NCBI RefSeq assembly: GCF_004323595.1
Contig: NZ_AP019373.1
Coordinates: forward strand, 558,001 to 622,000
Source of the DNA: Sulfuricystis thermophila
Lineage (GTDB): Bacteria; Pseudomonadota; Gammaproteobacteria; Burkholderiales; Rhodocyclaceae
Reading direction: 5' to 3'
DNA: 64,000 nt
Below, piece after piece: positions 1 through 12,366 of this stretch (its first letter is position 1; each line of letters starts with the position of its first letter). The notes under the pieces are model-generated. The model did not search any database, had not been told where the DNA came from, and saw only the letters and a program-made list of their open reading frames with translations. A program made the translations under genes and the position numbers.

Positions 1-2498
1 GAGCGCTGCTTTCGGAGATTCTTCCCAAAGGTCTGCCATTCAGGATTATTGACAAGCCGCTCAAGAAAAAAGAAATCTCCAAGCTCATCGATGAGAGTTT
101 CCGGCGTTGCGGACTGAAAGAAACCGTGATTTTTGCGGATAAATTGATGCAGACGGGTTTTCGCCTTGCTACTCGCGGAGGCATTTCCATCTCCATTGAT
201 GACATGCTGGTCCCGCCTCAGAAGCAGAGCATCATCGAGGCTGCCGAGGCCGAGGTCAAGGAAATCGAGAAGCAGTACACCTCTGGTCTCGTCACGGTGG
301 GCGAACGTTACAACAAGGTAGTGGACATCTGGGGACGAGCTGGCGATCAAGTCGCAAAAGCGATGATGGATCAGCTCCAGCAAGAAAGAGTCGTGGATCC
401 AAGCGGGAAAGAGGTCATCCAGGATTCTTTCAACTCGATCTATATGATGGCCGATTCCGGCGCACGGGGCTCTGCAGCTCAGATTCGCCAGCTGGCCGGT
501 ATGCGTGGACTGATGGCCAAGCCGGATGGTTCGATCATTGAGACACCGATCACGACGAACTTCCGGGAAGGACTTAACGTTCTCCAGTACTTCATCTCTA
601 CTCACGGTGCGCGTAAGGGTCTTGCCGATACAGCCTTGAAGACGGCGAATTCCGGTTACCTGACACGCCGCTTGGTGGATGTGACGCAAGATCTTGTCGT
701 CACCGAAGAGGATTGCGGAACGACGAATGGTTTCGCGATGAAGGCGCTCGTCGAAGGGGGTGAAGTAGTCGAACCGCTACGCGAGCGGATACTCGGTCGT
801 GTCGCGGCGGTGGATGTGATCAATCCGGAAAACCAGGAAGTGCTGTTTGCCGCCGGAACTCTGCTTGATGAAGATGCCGTGGATACCATCGAGCAGTTGG
901 GGATCGACGAGGTCACGGTGCGCACGCCCCTGACTTGCGAAACACGCTATGGATTGTGCGCCAAATGCTATGGACGTGACCTCGGTCGCGGCTCCCTGGT
1001 GAATGTGGGTGAGGCTGTAGGCGTGATCGCGGCTCAGTCGATCGGCGAGCCGGGAACCCAGTTGACGATGCGTACCTTCCACGTCGGTGGTGCGGCATCC
1101 CGGGCTGCAGCGCAAAGCCAGATCGAAGCGAAGAGCGCGGGTACTGTGCGTTTCTCGGCGACGATGCGTTATGTGACCAATCCGAAGGGAGAGAAAATCG
1201 TCATTGCGCGCTCTGCGGAGGTTATGATCATCGATGGCAATGGCCGTGAGCGCGAGCGGCACAAAGTGCCCTACGGCGCCATATTGCTGGCAGAGGATGG
1301 CGCACAGGTCAAGGCCGGTACCCAACTGGCGACATGGGATCCTCACACCCGACCGATCGTCACCGAATATGCCGGTACGGTGCGCTTCGAGAACGTCGAA
1401 AAGGGTGTTACCGTTGCAGAGCAGATGGATGAGGTCACTGGCCTGTCAACGCTCGTCGTTATCGATCCGAAGCGTGGTGGCAAGACGCAAGCCAAGGGGC
1501 TGCGCCCGCAAGTCAAGCTGCTCGATGAAAACGGCCAGGAAATCAAAATCCATGGCACCGATCACTCTGTCGTCATTACCTTTCAGATCGGCTCGATCAT
1601 TACCGTCAAGGACGGCCAAGCAGTGAGTGTCGGCGATGTTCTGGCGAGGATTCCCCAGGAGTCCGTCAAAACACGCGATATCACGGGCGGCCTGCCGCGT
1701 GTGGCCGAGCTGTTTGAAGCTCGCTCTCCCAAGGACGCCGGCATGCTGGCTGAAGTGACTGGCACGGTATCCTTCGGCAAGGACACCAAGGGTAAACAGC
1801 GCTTGGTGATCACGGAATTGGATGGTACGACGCATGAATATCTGATCCCGAAAGACAGACACGTCATGGCGCATGACGGCCAGGTGGTCAATAAAGGCGA
1901 GGTAATCGTCGATGGCCCGGTCGATCCTCACGACATCCTGCGCCTCAAGGGCGTTGAGGAGTTGGCCCGCTACATTATCGATGAAGTTCAGGACGTATAC
2001 CGTTTGCAGGGTGTCAAGATCAACGACAAGCACATCGAGGTCATCGTGCGCCAGATGTTGCGACGCGTTGTGATCACCGAGCCCGGGGATTCGCGCTTCC
2101 TCCGTGAGGAACAGGTGGAGCGTTCAGAAGTTCTCGAAGAGAATGACAAGCTCATTGCTGTCGGCAAGAAACCTGCCGAATTCCAGCATATGCTGTTGGG
2201 TATCACGAAGGCCAGTTTGTCGACCGATTCGTTCATTTCCGCCGCATCCTTCCAGGAAACCACCCGTGTATTGACCGAAGCGGCCATCATGGGCAAGCGG
2301 GATGAGCTGCGTGGGCTGAAAGAGAACGTGATCGTCGGTCGCCTCATCCCGGCGGGAACCGGTCTGGCATATCACCGTACTCGCCGCATGCAGAGTGCTG
2401 CGAACACAGTAGAGGAGACAGAGCGGCAAAGGATTGTTGCAGGAGCAGAAAAGCTGTCGGGATCGCTTGCCGATATCGGCGGACAGTTGACGTCGTGA
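1..2498 (+). CDS. rpoC: RNA polymerase beta' subunit, 3' part (5' end outside window)
   Basis: This is the C-terminal 831 residues of the beta' subunit; the reading frame is open from base 3, so the start lies upstream of the window. The trigger-loop region is visible ([18 protein letters not shown], about bases 1039-1092). Just before it is a cysteine cluster (EEDCGTT, then [11 protein letters not shown]) that in this family binds the second zinc. The protein ends normally with a TGA at 2496-2498. The -35 hexamer of the next promoter sits inside the last codons. Placement directly before rpsL matches the standard proteobacterial rpoBC-str arrangement. Confidence 0.98.
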   Translation, partial: ALLSEILPKGLPFRIIDKPLKKKEISKLIDESFRRCGLKETVIFADKLMQTGFRLATRGGISISIDDMLVPPQKQSIIEAAEAEVKEIEKQYTSGLVTVGERYNKVVDIWGRAGDQVAKAMMDQLQQERVVDPSGKEVIQDSFNSIYMMADSGARGSAAQIRQLAGMRGLMAKPDGSIIETPITTNFREGLNVLQYFISTHGARKGLADTALKTANSGYLTRRLVDVTQDLVVTEEDCGTTNGFAMKALVEGGEVVEPLRERILGRVAAVDVINPENQEVLFAAGTLLDEDAVDTIEQLGIDEVTVRTPLTCETRYGLCAKCYGRDLGRGSLVNVGEAVGVIAAQSIGEPGTQLTMRTFHVGGAASRAAAQSQIEAKSAGTVRFSATMRYVTNPKGEKIVIARSAEVMIIDGNGRERERHKVPYGAILLAEDGAQVKAGTQLATWDPHTRPIVTEYAGTVRFENVEKGVTVAEQMDEVTGLSTLVVIDPKRGGKTQAKGLRPQVKLLDENGQEIKIHGTDHSVVITFQIGSIITVKDGQAVSVGDVLARIPQESVKTRDITGGLPRVAELFEARSPKDAGMLAEVTGTVSFGKDTKGKQRLVITELDGTTHEYLIPKDRHVMAHDGQVVNKGEVIVDGPVDPHDILRLKGVEELARYIIDEVQDVYRLQGVKINDKHIEVIVRQMLRRVVITEPGDSRFLREEQVERSEVLEENDKLIAVGKKPAEFQHMLLGITKASLSTDSFISAASFQETTRVLTEAAIMGKRDELRGLKENVIVGRLIPAGTGLAYHRTRRMQSAANTVEETERQRIVAGAEKLSGSLADIGGQLTS

Positions 2499-2515
2499 AA
2501 GGGTCCTAATACAAT
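2487..2515 (+). promoter_or_regulatory. Predicted sigma-70 promoter of the str operon
   Basis: TTGACG (2487-2492), a 17-base spacer and TACAAT (2510-2515) give a near-consensus sigma-70 promoter overlapping the 3' end of rpoC. Transcription would begin near 2522 and give a leader of roughly 70 bases before rpsL. Seen in sequence; use is inferred. Confidence 0.7.
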
Positions 2516-2530
2516 CCCGCCTCTTTTTAG

Positions 2531-2560
2531 AATTGGCTCCGCTGGGTAGAGCAGCCAATT
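2531..2560 (+). promoter_or_regulatory. Leader hairpin upstream of rpsL
   Basis: A perfect 8-base inverted repeat, AATTGGCT (2531-2538) and AGCCAATT (2553-2560), with a 14-base loop, lies just after the predicted start of the str transcript. No T-run follows, so it is more likely an RNA leader structure than a terminator. Its function is unknown. Confidence 0.45.
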
Positions 2561-2590
2561 TGGCCGAATCATGAATCAGGAACGATAGTT

Positions 2591-2968
2591 ATGCCGACAA
2601 TTAATCAGCTTGTGCGCAAGCCGCGGCAAGCAGAAAAGACGAAAAGCAAGGTGCCTGCCCTGGGTGGCTGTCCGGCCAAGAGGGGTGTATGTACCCGGGT
2701 CTATACGACGACGCCGAAAAAGCCAAATTCGGCACTTCGCAAGGTGGCAAAGGTGCGCCTGACGAACGGATTTGAGGTGATTTCCTACATCGGTGGAGAG
2801 GGTCATAACCTTCAGGAGCACTCGGTCGTTTTGATACGCGGCGGCCGTGTCAAGGATCTCCCTGGCGTGCGTTATCACATCGTGCGTGGTAGTTTGGATA
2901 CCCAGGGGGTCAAAGATAGGAAGCAGGCTCGCTCGAAGTATGGTGCCAAGCGGCCGAAAAAAGCCTAA
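2591..2968 (+). CDS. rpsL: 30S ribosomal protein S12
   Basis: The 125-residue protein has the normal S12 length and start ([12 protein letters not shown]). It contains the decoding-centre loop [13 protein letters not shown], whose lysine is the classical streptomycin-resistance position and is wild type here, and the second loop GVRYHIVRG. It is the first gene of the str operon, 29 bases before rpsG, and binds 16S rRNA near the A site. Confidence 0.99.
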   Translation: MPTINQLVRKPRQAEKTKSKVPALGGCPAKRGVCTRVYTTTPKKPNSALRKVAKVRLTNGFEVISYIGGEGHNLQEHSVVLIRGGRVKDLPGVRYHIVRGSLDTQGVKDRKQARSKYGAKRPKKA

Positions 2969-2984
2969 TCAGGCAATTCGCTAG

Positions 2985-3467
<483 letters not shown>

Positions 3468-3476
3468 TCGTATGGC

Positions 3477-3514
3477 TGGTTGGATTTCCTGCTCTGGTGC
3501 GGGAAATCCAACCA
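3477..3514 (+). promoter_or_regulatory. Strong intercistronic hairpin between rpsG and fusA
   Basis: The arms TGGTTGGATTTCC (3477-3489) and GGAAATCCAACCA (3502-3514) form a perfect 13-bp stem with a 12-base loop. No T-run follows. Fifty further bases with no gene separate it from the GTG of fusA. Possible roles are mRNA stabilisation, partial attenuation or protein binding; none can be decided from sequence. Confidence 0.5.
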
Positions 3515-3589
3515 TTGGACATTTTGCGTCGGAGGATTGCCGTACAGGCAGCAGATCCGGCTGCAGGTTGAGAAAGATAGGTAAATCAA

Positions 3590-5683
3590 GTGGCCCGCAA
3601 GACACCCATTGAGCGCTATCGCAATATCGGTATTTCCGCGCACATCGATGCTGGGAAAACGACTACTACTGAACGCATTTTGTTCTATACCGGCGTCAAT
3701 CACAAGATTGGTGAAGTGCATGATGGTGCGGCGACGATGGACTGGATGGAACAGGAGCAGGAGCGCGGGATTACCATCACATCCGCCGCGACCACTTGTT
3801 TCTGGAAGGGGATGGCCTCGAATTTTCCGGAGCATCGCATCAATATCATCGATACCCCGGGTCACGTCGACTTCACCATTGAGGTCGAGCGTTCGATGCG
3901 CGTGCTCGATGGCGCTTGCATGGTTTATTGCGCTGTCGGTGGTGTTCAGCCGCAGTCAGAAACCGTGTGGCGGCAGGCCAATAAGTATGGCGTGCCTCGT
4001 CTTGCCTTCGTAAACAAAATGGATCGCACTGGCGCCAATTTCTTTCGGGTTTATGAGCAGATGCGTGAGCGTCTCAAGGCAAACCCTGTGCCGATTCAGG
4101 TGCCGATCGGTGCCGAGGAGAAATTCGAGGGTGTCGTTGATCTCGTCAAGATGAAGGCTATCGTCTGGGATGAGGCCTCTTTGGGTACCAAGTTCTCCTA
4201 CGGCGAGATTCCTGCGGATCTGCTCGAAACCTGTAAGGCATGGCGGGAAAAGATGCTAGAAGCTGCGGCTGAAGCATCGGAAGAGCTGATGAACAAGTAC
4301 CTCGAAGAAGGTGACCTGCCTGAAGAGGATATCAAGAAAGCGTTGCGTCAGCGCACCATTGCGGGTGAAATCGTGCCAATGCTGTGCGGTTCGGCCTTCA
4401 AGAATAAAGGCGTGCAAGCCATGCTGGATGCGGTCGTCGAATATTTGCCCGCACCGACCGACATTCCTCCAGTTCGAGGAATTTTGGAGGATGGTTCCGA
4501 AGGCGAGCGCAAAGCATCAGATGATGAGCCCTTCGCTGCTCTAGCCTTCAAGATCATGACTGACCCTTTCGTGGGCCAGCTTACTTTCTTCCGTGTTTAT
4601 TCGGGCGTGATCAACTCCGGCGATACGGTTTATAACCCGGTGAAGGGGCGCAAGGAGCGGATTGGCCGTATTTTGCAAATGCACGCCAATCAGCGCGAAG
4701 AGATCAAAGAGGTCCGTGCAGGTGACATTGCTGCGGCCGTAGGCTTGAAAGAGGCAACAACTGGTGAGACGTTGTGCGCCGTCGATAAAGTGATCACATT
4801 GGAGCGCATGGAGTTTCCAGAGCCCGTCATCCACATTGCAGTTGAACCGAAGACGAAGGCAGACCAGGAAAAAATGGGTATTGCATTGAGCCGCCTTGCT
4901 CAAGAGGATCCTTCGTTCCGTGTTCGCACCGATGAAGAATCCGGCCAGACGATCATTTCCGGAATGGGTGAACTGCATCTCGAAATCATTGTCGATCGCA
5001 TGCGGCGTGAGTTCAATGTCGAGGCCAACGTCGGAGCGCCTCAGGTTGCTTACCGTGAAGCGGTGCGTAAGGCTGTCGAGCAAGAAGGCAAATTCGTCAA
5101 ACAGTCGGGCGGGCGCGGTCAGTATGGCCATGTCTGGATCAAGCTCGAACCCAATGAGCCGGGCAAGGGGTACGAGTTCATTGACGCCATCAAAGGCGGG
5201 GTGGTTCCCCGTGAATACATTCCTGCTGTCGATAAGGGAATTCAGGAGACTCTTCCCAATGGTGTCTTGGCAGGCTTCCCGGTCGTTGATGTGAAGGTTA
5301 CCTTGTTCGATGGTTCCTACCACGACGTCGATTCGAACGAAAATGCCTTTAAGATGGCTGCATCAATGGCCTTCAAAGACGCCATGCGCAAGGCCAATCC
5401 GGTGTTGCTCGAGCCGATGATGTCCGTTGAGGTTGAGACTCCTGAAGAGTATATGGGCAACGTAATGGGGGATCTTTCCGGGCGGCGCGGCATGGTGCAG
5501 GGAATGGAAGATCTGCCCGGAGGTATCAAGATCATCAAGGCAGAGGTGCCGCTGGCGGAAATGTTCGGTTATTCGACTCAACTGCGTTCTCTGACCCAAG
5601 GGCGTGCTACTTATACAATGGAATTCAAGCATTACAGCGAGGCTCCGAAAAACGTCGCCGAAGCGATCATCAACAAAAAATAA
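3590..5683 (+). CDS. fusA: Translation elongation factor G
   Basis: The 697-residue translational GTPase moves tRNAs and mRNA through the ribosome. The start is a GTG ([14 protein letters not shown]). The P-loop is AHIDAGKTT near residue 17, G3 is DTPGHVDF and G4 is NKMDR. The later domains are complete to the C-terminus, including the conserved [10 protein letters not shown] motif of domain IV. Position after rpsG and before tuf is the classical str order. A different EF-G paralogue could exist elsewhere, but this is the str-operon copy. Confidence 0.99.
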   Translation: MARKTPIERYRNIGISAHIDAGKTTTTERILFYTGVNHKIGEVHDGAATMDWMEQEQERGITITSAATTCFWKGMASNFPEHRINIIDTPGHVDFTIEVERSMRVLDGACMVYCAVGGVQPQSETVWRQANKYGVPRLAFVNKMDRTGANFFRVYEQMRERLKANPVPIQVPIGAEEKFEGVVDLVKMKAIVWDEASLGTKFSYGEIPADLLETCKAWREKMLEAAAEASEELMNKYLEEGDLPEEDIKKALRQRTIAGEIVPMLCGSAFKNKGVQAMLDAVVEYLPAPTDIPPVRGILEDGSEGERKASDDEPFAALAFKIMTDPFVGQLTFFRVYSGVINSGDTVYNPVKGRKERIGRILQMHANQREEIKEVRAGDIAAAVGLKEATTGETLCAVDKVITLERMEFPEPVIHIAVEPKTKADQEKMGIALSRLAQEDPSFRVRTDEESGQTIISGMGELHLEIIVDRMRREFNVEANVGAPQVAYREAVRKAVEQEGKFVKQSGGRGQYGHVWIKLEPNEPGKGYEFIDAIKGGVVPREYIPAVDKGIQETLPNGVLAGFPVVDVKVTLFDGSYHDVDSNENAFKMAASMAFKDAMRKANPVLLEPMMSVEVETPEEYMGNVMGDLSGRRGMVQGMEDLPGGIKIIKAEVPLAEMFGYSTQLRSLTQGRATYTMEFKHYSEAPKNVAEAIINKK

Positions 5684-5707
5684 ACCTGTTCTTTAAAGGA
5701 AGAAATC

Positions 5708-6898
<1,191 letters not shown>

Positions 6899-6916
6899 GT
6901 ATTGCCTTTTGAGCGA

Positions 6917-6945
6917 AAGGGCGGGATAATCCCGCCCTTCGTTTT
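6917..6945 (+). terminator. Rho-independent terminator after tuf
   Basis: A 9-bp stem, AAGGGCGGG (6917-6925) with CCCGCCCTT (6931-6939), and a 5-base loop are followed by CGTTTT. It separates str transcription from the S10 genes, so rpsJ may have its own promoter or depend on read-through. Confidence 0.75.
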
Positions 6946-6983
6946 GAGTCTTGAGAGACTTATTGTTCTTTAAGGATTGCTAC

Positions 6984-7295
6984 ATGCAAAACCAAAAAAT
7001 TCGTATCCGCTTGAAGGCTTTTGATTATCGATTGATCGATCAGTCTGCGCTGGAAATCGTGGATACTGCCAAACGCACGGGAGCGGTAGTTCGTGGCCCT
7101 GTTCCCCTACCGACGCGGATCGAGCGCTTCAATATTTTGCGCTCTCCTCATGTCAATAAGACATCTCGTGACCAGTTCGAAATCCGTACGCATTTGCGCC
7201 TGATGGACATCATTGATCCGACGGACAAAACCGTCGATGCATTGATGAAACTGGATCTTCCGGCGGGTGTTGATGTGGAAATCAAGTTGCAATAA
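6984..7295 (+). CDS. rpsJ: 30S ribosomal protein S10
   Basis: The 103-residue protein ([19 protein letters not shown]) is the usual S10 length. The ATG at 6984, 7 bases after AAGGA, is preferred to an in-frame TTG 33 bases upstream, which would add a non-conserved tail. S10 is a 30S head protein that also acts as NusE in antitermination complexes. It is the first gene of the S10 operon. Confidence 0.98.
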   Translation: MQNQKIRIRLKAFDYRLIDQSALEIVDTAKRTGAVVRGPVPLPTRIERFNILRSPHVNKTSRDQFEIRTHLRLMDIIDPTDKTVDALMKLDLPAGVDVEIKLQ

Positions 7296-7307
7296 GTGGT
7301 GAAAATG

Positions 7308-7329
7308 GCCCTCAACGTTGGTTGGGGGC
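7308..7329 (+). promoter_or_regulatory. Hairpin in the rpsJ-rplC gap
   Basis: GCCCTCAAC (7308-7316) pairs with GTTGGGGGC (7321-7329), including one G-U pair, around a GTTG loop. It lies in a 90-base gap that otherwise holds only the AGGAG site of rplC. No T-run follows; a regulatory RNA structure is possible. Confidence 0.35.
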
Positions 7330-7385
7330 TGATGTCTCTTCGTTGGTGTTGCCCGGCCAATCGTAGTCGGATATAGGAGAATAAA

Positions 7386-8039
7386 ATGAGCTTAGGCCTT
7401 GTCGGACGCAAGGTCGGTATGACGCGCATCTTTACAGAGGATGGCTCTACCGTTCCCGTGACGGTGCTCGACGTATCGAGCAATCGGATCGCACAGATCA
7501 AGAAGCCAGAATCTGACGGCTACTCGGCCGTTCAGATCGCGTTTGGCAAGCGTAGGGCTTCCCGTGTCAAGAAGCCGGCGATCGGTCACTTTGCCAAAGC
7601 AGGTATTGAGGCTGCGGCATCGCTAACAGAATTTCACATCGATGCTGCGCAAGTGACCGAATTCAAGCTTGGCGAACCGGTAGACATTTCCATCTTTTCA
7701 GTTGGTCAGCGGGTTGATGTTTCCGGTGTTTCCATTGGCAAGGGATTCTCAGGTTCTATCAAGCGCCACAACTTCAGTTCGAACCGAGCGTCTCACGGCA
7801 ACTCGGTCTCGCACAACTCTCCAGGTTCAATTTCCATGGCGCAGGATCCCGGCCGGGTTTTCCCTGGGAAGCGTATGGCTGGTCATTTGGGCAATGTTCG
7901 CAGAACCGTTCAGAATCTCGAGGTGGTTCGTGTCGATGCGAATCGTCAGCTGTTGATGCTCAAGGGTGCAGTCCCGGGGGCCCGGGGTAGCCAGGTAGTT
8001 GTTCGTCCCGCAATCAAGGCGCAAGCGTCTTCAAAGTAA
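7386..8039 (+). CDS. rplC: 50S ribosomal protein L3
   Basis: The 217-residue protein starts [16 protein letters not shown], typical of L3, and has the central loop [19 protein letters not shown]. The glutamine at a position methylated by PrmB in E. coli ([14 protein letters not shown]) is present. L3 binds near the peptidyl transferase centre and starts 50S assembly. It is preceded by AGGAGAATAAA and followed 10 bases later by rplD. Confidence 0.98.
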   Translation: MSLGLVGRKVGMTRIFTEDGSTVPVTVLDVSSNRIAQIKKPESDGYSAVQIAFGKRRASRVKKPAIGHFAKAGIEAAASLTEFHIDAAQVTEFKLGEPVDISIFSVGQRVDVSGVSIGKGFSGSIKRHNFSSNRASHGNSVSHNSPGSISMAQDPGRVFPGKRMAGHLGNVRRTVQNLEVVRVDANRQLLMLKGAVPGARGSQVVVRPAIKAQASSK

Positions 8040-8049
8040 GAGGTCCCCT

Positions 8050-8670
8050 ATGGAACTTAAGGTCATTAACGAAGAGGGGCTAGCTGGCGCTACGATGAGC
8101 GCCTCGGACGGGCTTTTTGCTCGTGATTACAATGAGCCCTTGGTTCATCAGCTCGTCGTAGCTTATCAGGCCAATGCGCGCTCCGGCAATCGGGCTCAAT
8201 TGAACCGCGCCGAGGTACGGCATAGCACCAAGAAACCATGGCGACAAAAAGGAACCGGTCGTGCCCGCGCGGGGATGACTTCTAGCCCGCTGTGGCGTGG
8301 TGGTGGCAGAATATTCCCGAATAGTCCGGAAGAAAACTTTACACAAAAAATCAATCGGAAAATGTATCGGGCCGGACTTGCCACGATCCTGTCGCAATTG
8401 GTGCGTGAGGATCGTCTGGCCGTCATCGATGAGTTTCAAGTGAGCGCTCCGAAGACAAAGTTGGTCGCTGAGAAGCTCAAAAAAATGGGTCTCGGTTCGG
8501 TGCTCCTTGTGACGGATGATCTCAACGAAAATCTGATGCTTGCCACTCGAAATCTGCCCAATGTGCTGGTATTGGAGCCCAGGCAGGCCGACCCGTTGTC
8601 GCTGATCCGTTTCCCGAAGGTCCTGATGACAAAGGGTGCGGTATCCAAACTTGAGGAGATGTTCGGATGA
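8050..8670 (+). CDS. rplD: 50S ribosomal protein L4
   Basis: The 206-residue protein starts [19 protein letters not shown] and has the conserved basic extended loop ([15 protein letters not shown]) that reaches into the exit tunnel. The ATG at 8050 after AGAGG gives the family length; a longer frame from 7999 overlaps rplC and is not supported. In E. coli L4 represses the S10 operon through its leader; no obvious copy of that leader was recognised. It overlaps rplW by 4 bases (ATGA). Confidence 0.98.
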   Translation: MELKVINEEGLAGATMSASDGLFARDYNEPLVHQLVVAYQANARSGNRAQLNRAEVRHSTKKPWRQKGTGRARAGMTSSPLWRGGGRIFPNSPEENFTQKINRKMYRAGLATILSQLVREDRLAVIDEFQVSAPKTKLVAEKLKKMGLGSVLLVTDDLNENLMLATRNLPNVLVLEPRQADPLSLIRFPKVLMTKGAVSKLEEMFG

Positions 8671-8981
8671 GCAAGCAAGCATTTAGCCAAGAGCGACTCA
8701 TGCAGGTGTTATTGGTGCCTCAAATCTCAGAAAAGGCGACCATGCTCGCGGACAAAGCAAATCAAGTCGTTTTCATTGTTGCTCCCGATGCGACCAAGCC
8801 GGAAATCAAGGCTGCGGTCGAGATGTTATTCAGGGTCAAGGTTGATGCTGTTCAGGTGGCCAATGCCAAGGGGAAGGTAAAGCGCTTTGGACGGCTGTTG
8901 GGACGACGAAGCAATGTCCGGAAGGCTTTCGTCTCGCTTATGCCCGGTCAGGAAATCAATTTTGCGGAAGGAATTGCGTAA
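8667..8981 (+). CDS. rplW: 50S ribosomal protein L23
   Basis: The 104-residue protein ([19 protein letters not shown]) forms part of the tunnel exit and docks trigger factor and SRP. The start overlaps the rplD stop (ATGA) and its own TAA overlaps the rplB ATG by one base, showing tight translational coupling. Confidence 0.98.
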   Translation: MSKQAFSQERLMQVLLVPQISEKATMLADKANQVVFIVAPDATKPEIKAAVEMLFRVKVDAVQVANAKGKVKRFGRLLGRRSNVRKAFVSLMPGQEINFAEGIA

Positions 8982-9808
8982 TGGCCATCGTCAAAGTCAA
9001 GCCGACATCTGCTGGGCGACGGGCTCTCGTCAAAATTATCAACCCCGATCTTTACAAAGGTTCTTCTCATCCTGGCTTGACCGAGAAGAAGACGAGTAAG
9101 GCGGGGCGCAATAATCACGGCCATATTACGACACGCCATCAAGGGGGTGGCCACAAACAGCATTACCGAATCATCGATTTCAAACGCAATAAGGATGGAG
9201 TCGTTGCGAAGGTGGAGCGTTTGGAATACGACCCTAATCGCTCAGCAAATATCGCATTGCTTTGTTATGCAGATGGCGAAAGGCGCTACATCATCGCTCC
9301 GAGAGGGTTATCGGTTGGCCAAGAGGTGGTGAGTGGTCCGGAGGCCCCGATCAAGCCTGGAAATGCTCTGCCGATTCGCAATATCCCTGTTGGCAGCACG
9401 ATACACTGTATCGAACTGATGCCCGGGAAGGGCGCGCAGATGGCGCGTGCTGCGGGTTCCTCGGTCCAGTTGTTGGCCAGAGAGGGGGCCTATGCGCAAA
9501 TTCGTTTGCGTTCCGGTGAGATCCGGCGCGTCCATATCGATTGCCGTGCCACCATTGGCGAAGTTGGCAATGAGGAGCACAACTTGCGCAAACTCGGGAA
9601 GGCCGGTGCCAGTCGGTGGCGCGGTATTCGCCCGACCGTACGGGGTGTTGCCATGAACCCGATCGATCATCCTCATGGTGGTGGCGAAGGGAGAACAGGC
9701 GAAGGGCGCGTTCCGGTTAGCCCTTGGGGGCAACCTACGAAGGGCTATCGAACCCGTAGCAACAAGCGCACGGACAACATGATTGTCCAGCGCCGTTACA
9801 AGCGATAA
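8981..9808 (+). CDS. rplB: 50S ribosomal protein L2
   Basis: The 275-residue protein has the family hallmarks [18 protein letters not shown] near residue 45 and [14 protein letters not shown] near the C-terminus; the latter contains the histidine studied in peptidyl transferase function. It ends with the basic tail IVQRRYKR. It sits between rplW and rpsS as expected. Confidence 0.99.
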   Translation: MAIVKVKPTSAGRRALVKIINPDLYKGSSHPGLTEKKTSKAGRNNHGHITTRHQGGGHKQHYRIIDFKRNKDGVVAKVERLEYDPNRSANIALLCYADGERRYIIAPRGLSVGQEVVSGPEAPIKPGNALPIRNIPVGSTIHCIELMPGKGAQMARAAGSSVQLLAREGAYAQIRLRSGEIRRVHIDCRATIGEVGNEEHNLRKLGKAGASRWRGIRPTVRGVAMNPIDHPHGGGEGRTGEGRVPVSPWGQPTKGYRTRSNKRTDNMIVQRRYKR

Positions 9809-9821
9809 GAGGTGTAAATAA

Positions 9822-10100
9822 ATGGCACGTTCTATTAAAAAAGGCCCTTTCGTCGATGATCACCTGCTCAAGAAGGTTGATGCCGCCCGCGCTTCGAATG
9901 ACAAGCGGCCGATCAAGACTTGGTCACGGCGCTCGACGATCCTGCCTGAATTTATCGGACTAACAATCGCTGTACATAACGGTAAGCAGCATATTCCGGT
10001 TTATGTTTCTGAAAATATGATCGGGCATAAGCTGGGCGAGTTTGCCGTTACCCGCACTTTCAAAGGGCATGCGGCTGGTAAGAAAGCGGCCAAGAAGTAA
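9822..10100 (+). CDS. rpsS: 30S ribosomal protein S19
   Basis: The 92-residue protein ([19 protein letters not shown]) has the usual length and the conserved [10 protein letters not shown] and [16 protein letters not shown] segments. It pairs with S13 in the 30S head. It lies 13 bases after rplB. Confidence 0.99.
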   Translation: MARSIKKGPFVDDHLLKKVDAARASNDKRPIKTWSRRSTILPEFIGLTIAVHNGKQHIPVYVSENMIGHKLGEFAVTRTFKGHAAGKKAAKK

Positions 10101-10112
10101 GGGAATTCGACA

Positions 10113-10442
10113 ATGGAAACTAATGCGGTATTACGAGGGGTGCGGCTATCCGCACAAAAGGGGCGGCTCGTTGCCGATCTCGTGCGCGGAAAAACCGTCG
10201 AGCATGCGCTGAACATTCTTGCCTATACGCCGAAAAAGGGTGCGGTCATTGTCAAAAAGGTGCTCGAATCTGCCATCGCCAACGCCGAACACAACGATGG
10301 AGCTGATATCGATGCATTGAGGGTGACTCGCATCCACGTCGAGCAAGGGCCGGTATTGAAGCGTTTTACTGCACGTGCCAAGGGGCGTGGGAATCGGATC
10401 AGCAAACAGACTTGTCACATTTATGTGACAGTGGGAGACTAA
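10113..10442 (+). CDS. rplV: 50S ribosomal protein L22
   Basis: The 109-residue protein has the typical N-terminus ([20 protein letters not shown]). The long beta-hairpin region ends in [16 protein letters not shown]; that loop lines the exit tunnel and is a site of macrolide resistance in other bacteria. It lies 9 bases before rpsC. Confidence 0.99.
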   Translation: METNAVLRGVRLSAQKGRLVADLVRGKTVEHALNILAYTPKKGAVIVKKVLESAIANAEHNDGADIDALRVTRIHVEQGPVLKRFTARAKGRGNRISKQTCHIYVTVGD

Positions 10443-10451
10443 GGAACGCTC

Positions 10452-11333
10452 ATGGGACAAAAAATTCATCCAACCGGGTTTCGACTCTCTGTCACGCGCG
10501 ATTGGTCATCCCGCTGGTTTGCCAATTCAAAAGCATTTCCGGGGATGCTCCGTGAAGACATCGCTGTCCGCGACTATATTAAAAAGAAACTGGCCCATGC
10601 CTCAGTGGGACGCGTGGTCATCGAGCGCCCGGCGAAAAATGCTCGAGTGACTGTGCATAGCGCACGCCCTGGCGTTGTCATCGGCAAGAAGGGTGAGGAC
10701 ATCGAGCTGCTCAAGCGCGACTTGCAGAATCGGATGGGCGTCCCCGTTCATGTAAGTATCGAAGAGATTCGCAAGCCAGAGATCGATGCCCAACTGATCG
10801 CGGATTCCATCTCCCAGCAGCTTGAAAAACGTATCATGTTCCGCCGGGCGATGAAGCGTGCGATGCAAAACGCCATGCGATTGGGTGCTCAGGGTATCAA
10901 GATCATGAGCTCCGGTCGACTGAATGGTGCCGAAATCGCCCGCACCGAATGGTATCGTGAAGGGCGTGTGCCGCTCCATACGTTGCGAGCACAAATCGAT
11001 TATGGCTTTTCAGAAGCAAAAACCACTTATGGCGTCATCGGCATCAAGGTTTGGGTTTTCAAAGGTGAAACAACCGGCCGCGAAGAGTCGGTCACCCCTC
11101 CAGCTCCACAGGAACGGCAAGAGGAGCCTGTAAAGCGACCGAAGCGTTCCGTCAGAGCTTCCTCGAGCGCCGCTGATGAAGAAGCGAAGCCAGTTGCATC
11201 GAAATCGCAAAAGAAATCCGAAGCCGCTCAAACAGAAGCCAAGCCTGGTCAGGATTCGCCCAAGCCGACGGCCAAACGCGTCAGGAAGACCGTTGCCAGT
11301 CAGCCTGTCGCAGGCAAAGAAGCCAAGGAGTAA
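10452..11333 (+). CDS. rpsC: 30S ribosomal protein S3 with long C-terminal tail
   Basis: The core (about residues 1-205) is a normal S3: [20 protein letters not shown], the KH-domain [14 protein letters not shown] and the C-terminal [14 protein letters not shown]3 helps form the mRNA entry tunnel and its helicase activity. The protein is 293 residues, against roughly 210-235 usual. The extra ~85 residues (11066-11330) are low-complexity and rich in Glu, Lys, Ala, Ser and Pro. The reading frame and spacing to rplP (5 bases) are intact, so the tail is probably translated. Confidence 0.97.
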   Translation: MGQKIHPTGFRLSVTRDWSSRWFANSKAFPGMLREDIAVRDYIKKKLAHASVGRVVIERPAKNARVTVHSARPGVVIGKKGEDIELLKRDLQNRMGVPVHVSIEEIRKPEIDAQLIADSISQQLEKRIMFRRAMKRAMQNAMRLGAQGIKIMSSGRLNGAEIARTEWYREGRVPLHTLRAQIDYGFSEAKTTYGVIGIKVWVFKGETTGREESVTPPAPQERQEEPVKRPKRSVRASSSAADEEAKPVASKSQKKSEAAQTEAKPGQDSPKPTAKRVRKTVASQPVAGKEAKE

Positions 11334-11338
11334 TTCAA

Positions 11339-11752
11339 ATGCTGCAACCTGCACGTAGAAAATACCGCAAGGAACACAAGGGCCGGAATACGGGGCTGGC
11401 CTCGCGTGGTGCCAAAGTAAGTTTTGGTGAATATGGTCTGAAAGCCGTTGGCCGTGGTCGGCTTACTGCGCGGCAGATCGAAGCGGCCCGCCGTGCAATG
11501 ACTCGCCATATCAAGCGGGGTGGGCGGATCTGGATCAGAATCTTTCCAGACAAGCCGATTTCGAAGAAGCCAGCCGAGGTGCGTATGGGTAACGGGAAGG
11601 GGAATCCTGAATATTGGGTTGCTGAGATTCAGCCTGGCAAGGTCCTTTACGAAATGGATGGAGTCGACGAGGCATTGGCCAGAGAAGCGTTTGCACTTGC
11701 TGCTGCAAAGCTCCCGGTATCGACCACCTTCGTAACACGCCACTTGGGATAA
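11339..11752 (+). CDS. rplP: 50S ribosomal protein L16
   Basis: The 137-residue protein ([17 protein letters not shown]) contains the conserved [14 protein letters not shown] segment. L16 contacts A-site tRNA and is needed late in 50S assembly. It is followed 3 bases later by rpmC. Confidence 0.99.
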   Translation: MLQPARRKYRKEHKGRNTGLASRGAKVSFGEYGLKAVGRGRLTARQIEAARRAMTRHIKRGGRIWIRIFPDKPISKKPAEVRMGNGKGNPEYWVAEIQPGKVLYEMDGVDEALAREAFALAAAKLPVSTTFVTRHLG

Positions 11753-11755
11753 GCA

Positions 11756-11950
11756 ATGAAAGCCGGTGAATTGAGGATGAAGAGCGAAGAAGAACTTCGC
11801 AAGGAACTGATCGAGCTGCGGAAAGCGCAATTCTCTCTGCGCATGCAGTTGGCTACCCAGCAGTCAAACAACACCGCGCAGCTCGGCAAGCTGCGTAAGG
11901 ATGTTGCACGTATCAAGACAATCCTGAGTGAAAGGGCTGCAGGCAAATGA
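11756..11950 (+). CDS. rpmC: 50S ribosomal protein L29
   Basis: This 64-residue helical-hairpin protein has the L29 signature around [19 protein letters not shown]. The ATG follows the rplP stop by 3 bases and the stop overlaps the rpsQ start (ATGA). Confidence 0.98.
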   Translation: MKAGELRMKSEEELRKELIELRKAQFSLRMQLATQQSNNTAQLGKLRKDVARIKTILSERAAGK

Positions 11951-12216
11951 GCGAAACGAACAAGCCTATGCGTCGCACGTTGGAAGGGCGGGTTGTAAGC
12001 GACAAAATGCAAAAAACCGTGACCGTGCTCATCGAGCGGCGGGTTAAGCATCCGGTGATAGGCAAGGTAATTACCCGTTCAAAGAAGTACCATGCACATA
12101 TTGAGGGGCTCTCGGCGTCTGCTGGGGATCTGGTCCAGATTGAAGAATGTGCGCCAATCTCGAAAACGAAAGCCTGGCGTGTCAGCAAGGTTATTCAAAG
12201 AGCCTCTGAGGTATAG
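11947..12216 (+). CDS. rpsQ: 30S ribosomal protein S17
   Basis: The 89-residue protein has the S17 signatures [16 protein letters not shown] and [15 protein letters not shown]. It is the last gene of the S10 transcription unit in E. coli order; a strong promoter for the spc genes begins 9 bases after its stop. Confidence 0.99.
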   Translation: MSETNKPMRRTLEGRVVSDKMQKTVTVLIERRVKHPVIGKVITRSKKYHAHIEGLSASAGDLVQIEECAPISKTKAWRVSKVIQRASEV

Positions 12217-12224
12217 CGATTTTG

Positions 12225-12252
12225 TTGACACATTGGGAAAAGTAGTTATAAT
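12225..12252 (+). promoter_or_regulatory. Consensus sigma-70 promoter of the spc operon
   Basis: TTGACA (12225-12230), a 16-base spacer and TATAAT (12247-12252) match both consensus hexamers exactly. The site lies between rpsQ and rplN, the classical S10/spc boundary. It predicts a leader of roughly 105-110 bases before rplN. Confidence 0.85.
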
Positions 12253-12270
12253 CCCGCTCCTTTCTTGACT

Positions 12271-12348
12271 CCGGGGAGCGTTTCCCGGTTCTAGTTCCCC
12301 AAAAGTTGCTGCGGGGTCCAAAACTGACTGCACATTGCTTTTGTGCAG
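12271..12348 (+). promoter_or_regulatory. Two hairpins in the spc-operon leader
   Basis: The first stem pairs CCGGGGA (12271-12277) with TTCCCGG (12282-12288). The second pairs CTGCACA (12328-12334) with TGTGCAG (12342-12348), immediately before the AGTTGGAG ribosome-binding region of rplN. The second could affect access to the rplN start. No known ligand motif was recognised. Confidence 0.4.
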
Positions 12349-12366
12349 GAAAAGTTGGAGTACAAC

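Noticed and set aside
6951-6983. Upstream TTG extension of rpsJ
   Set aside because: It adds non-conserved residues; the ATG at 6984 has a good ribosome-binding site and gives the exact S10 length.
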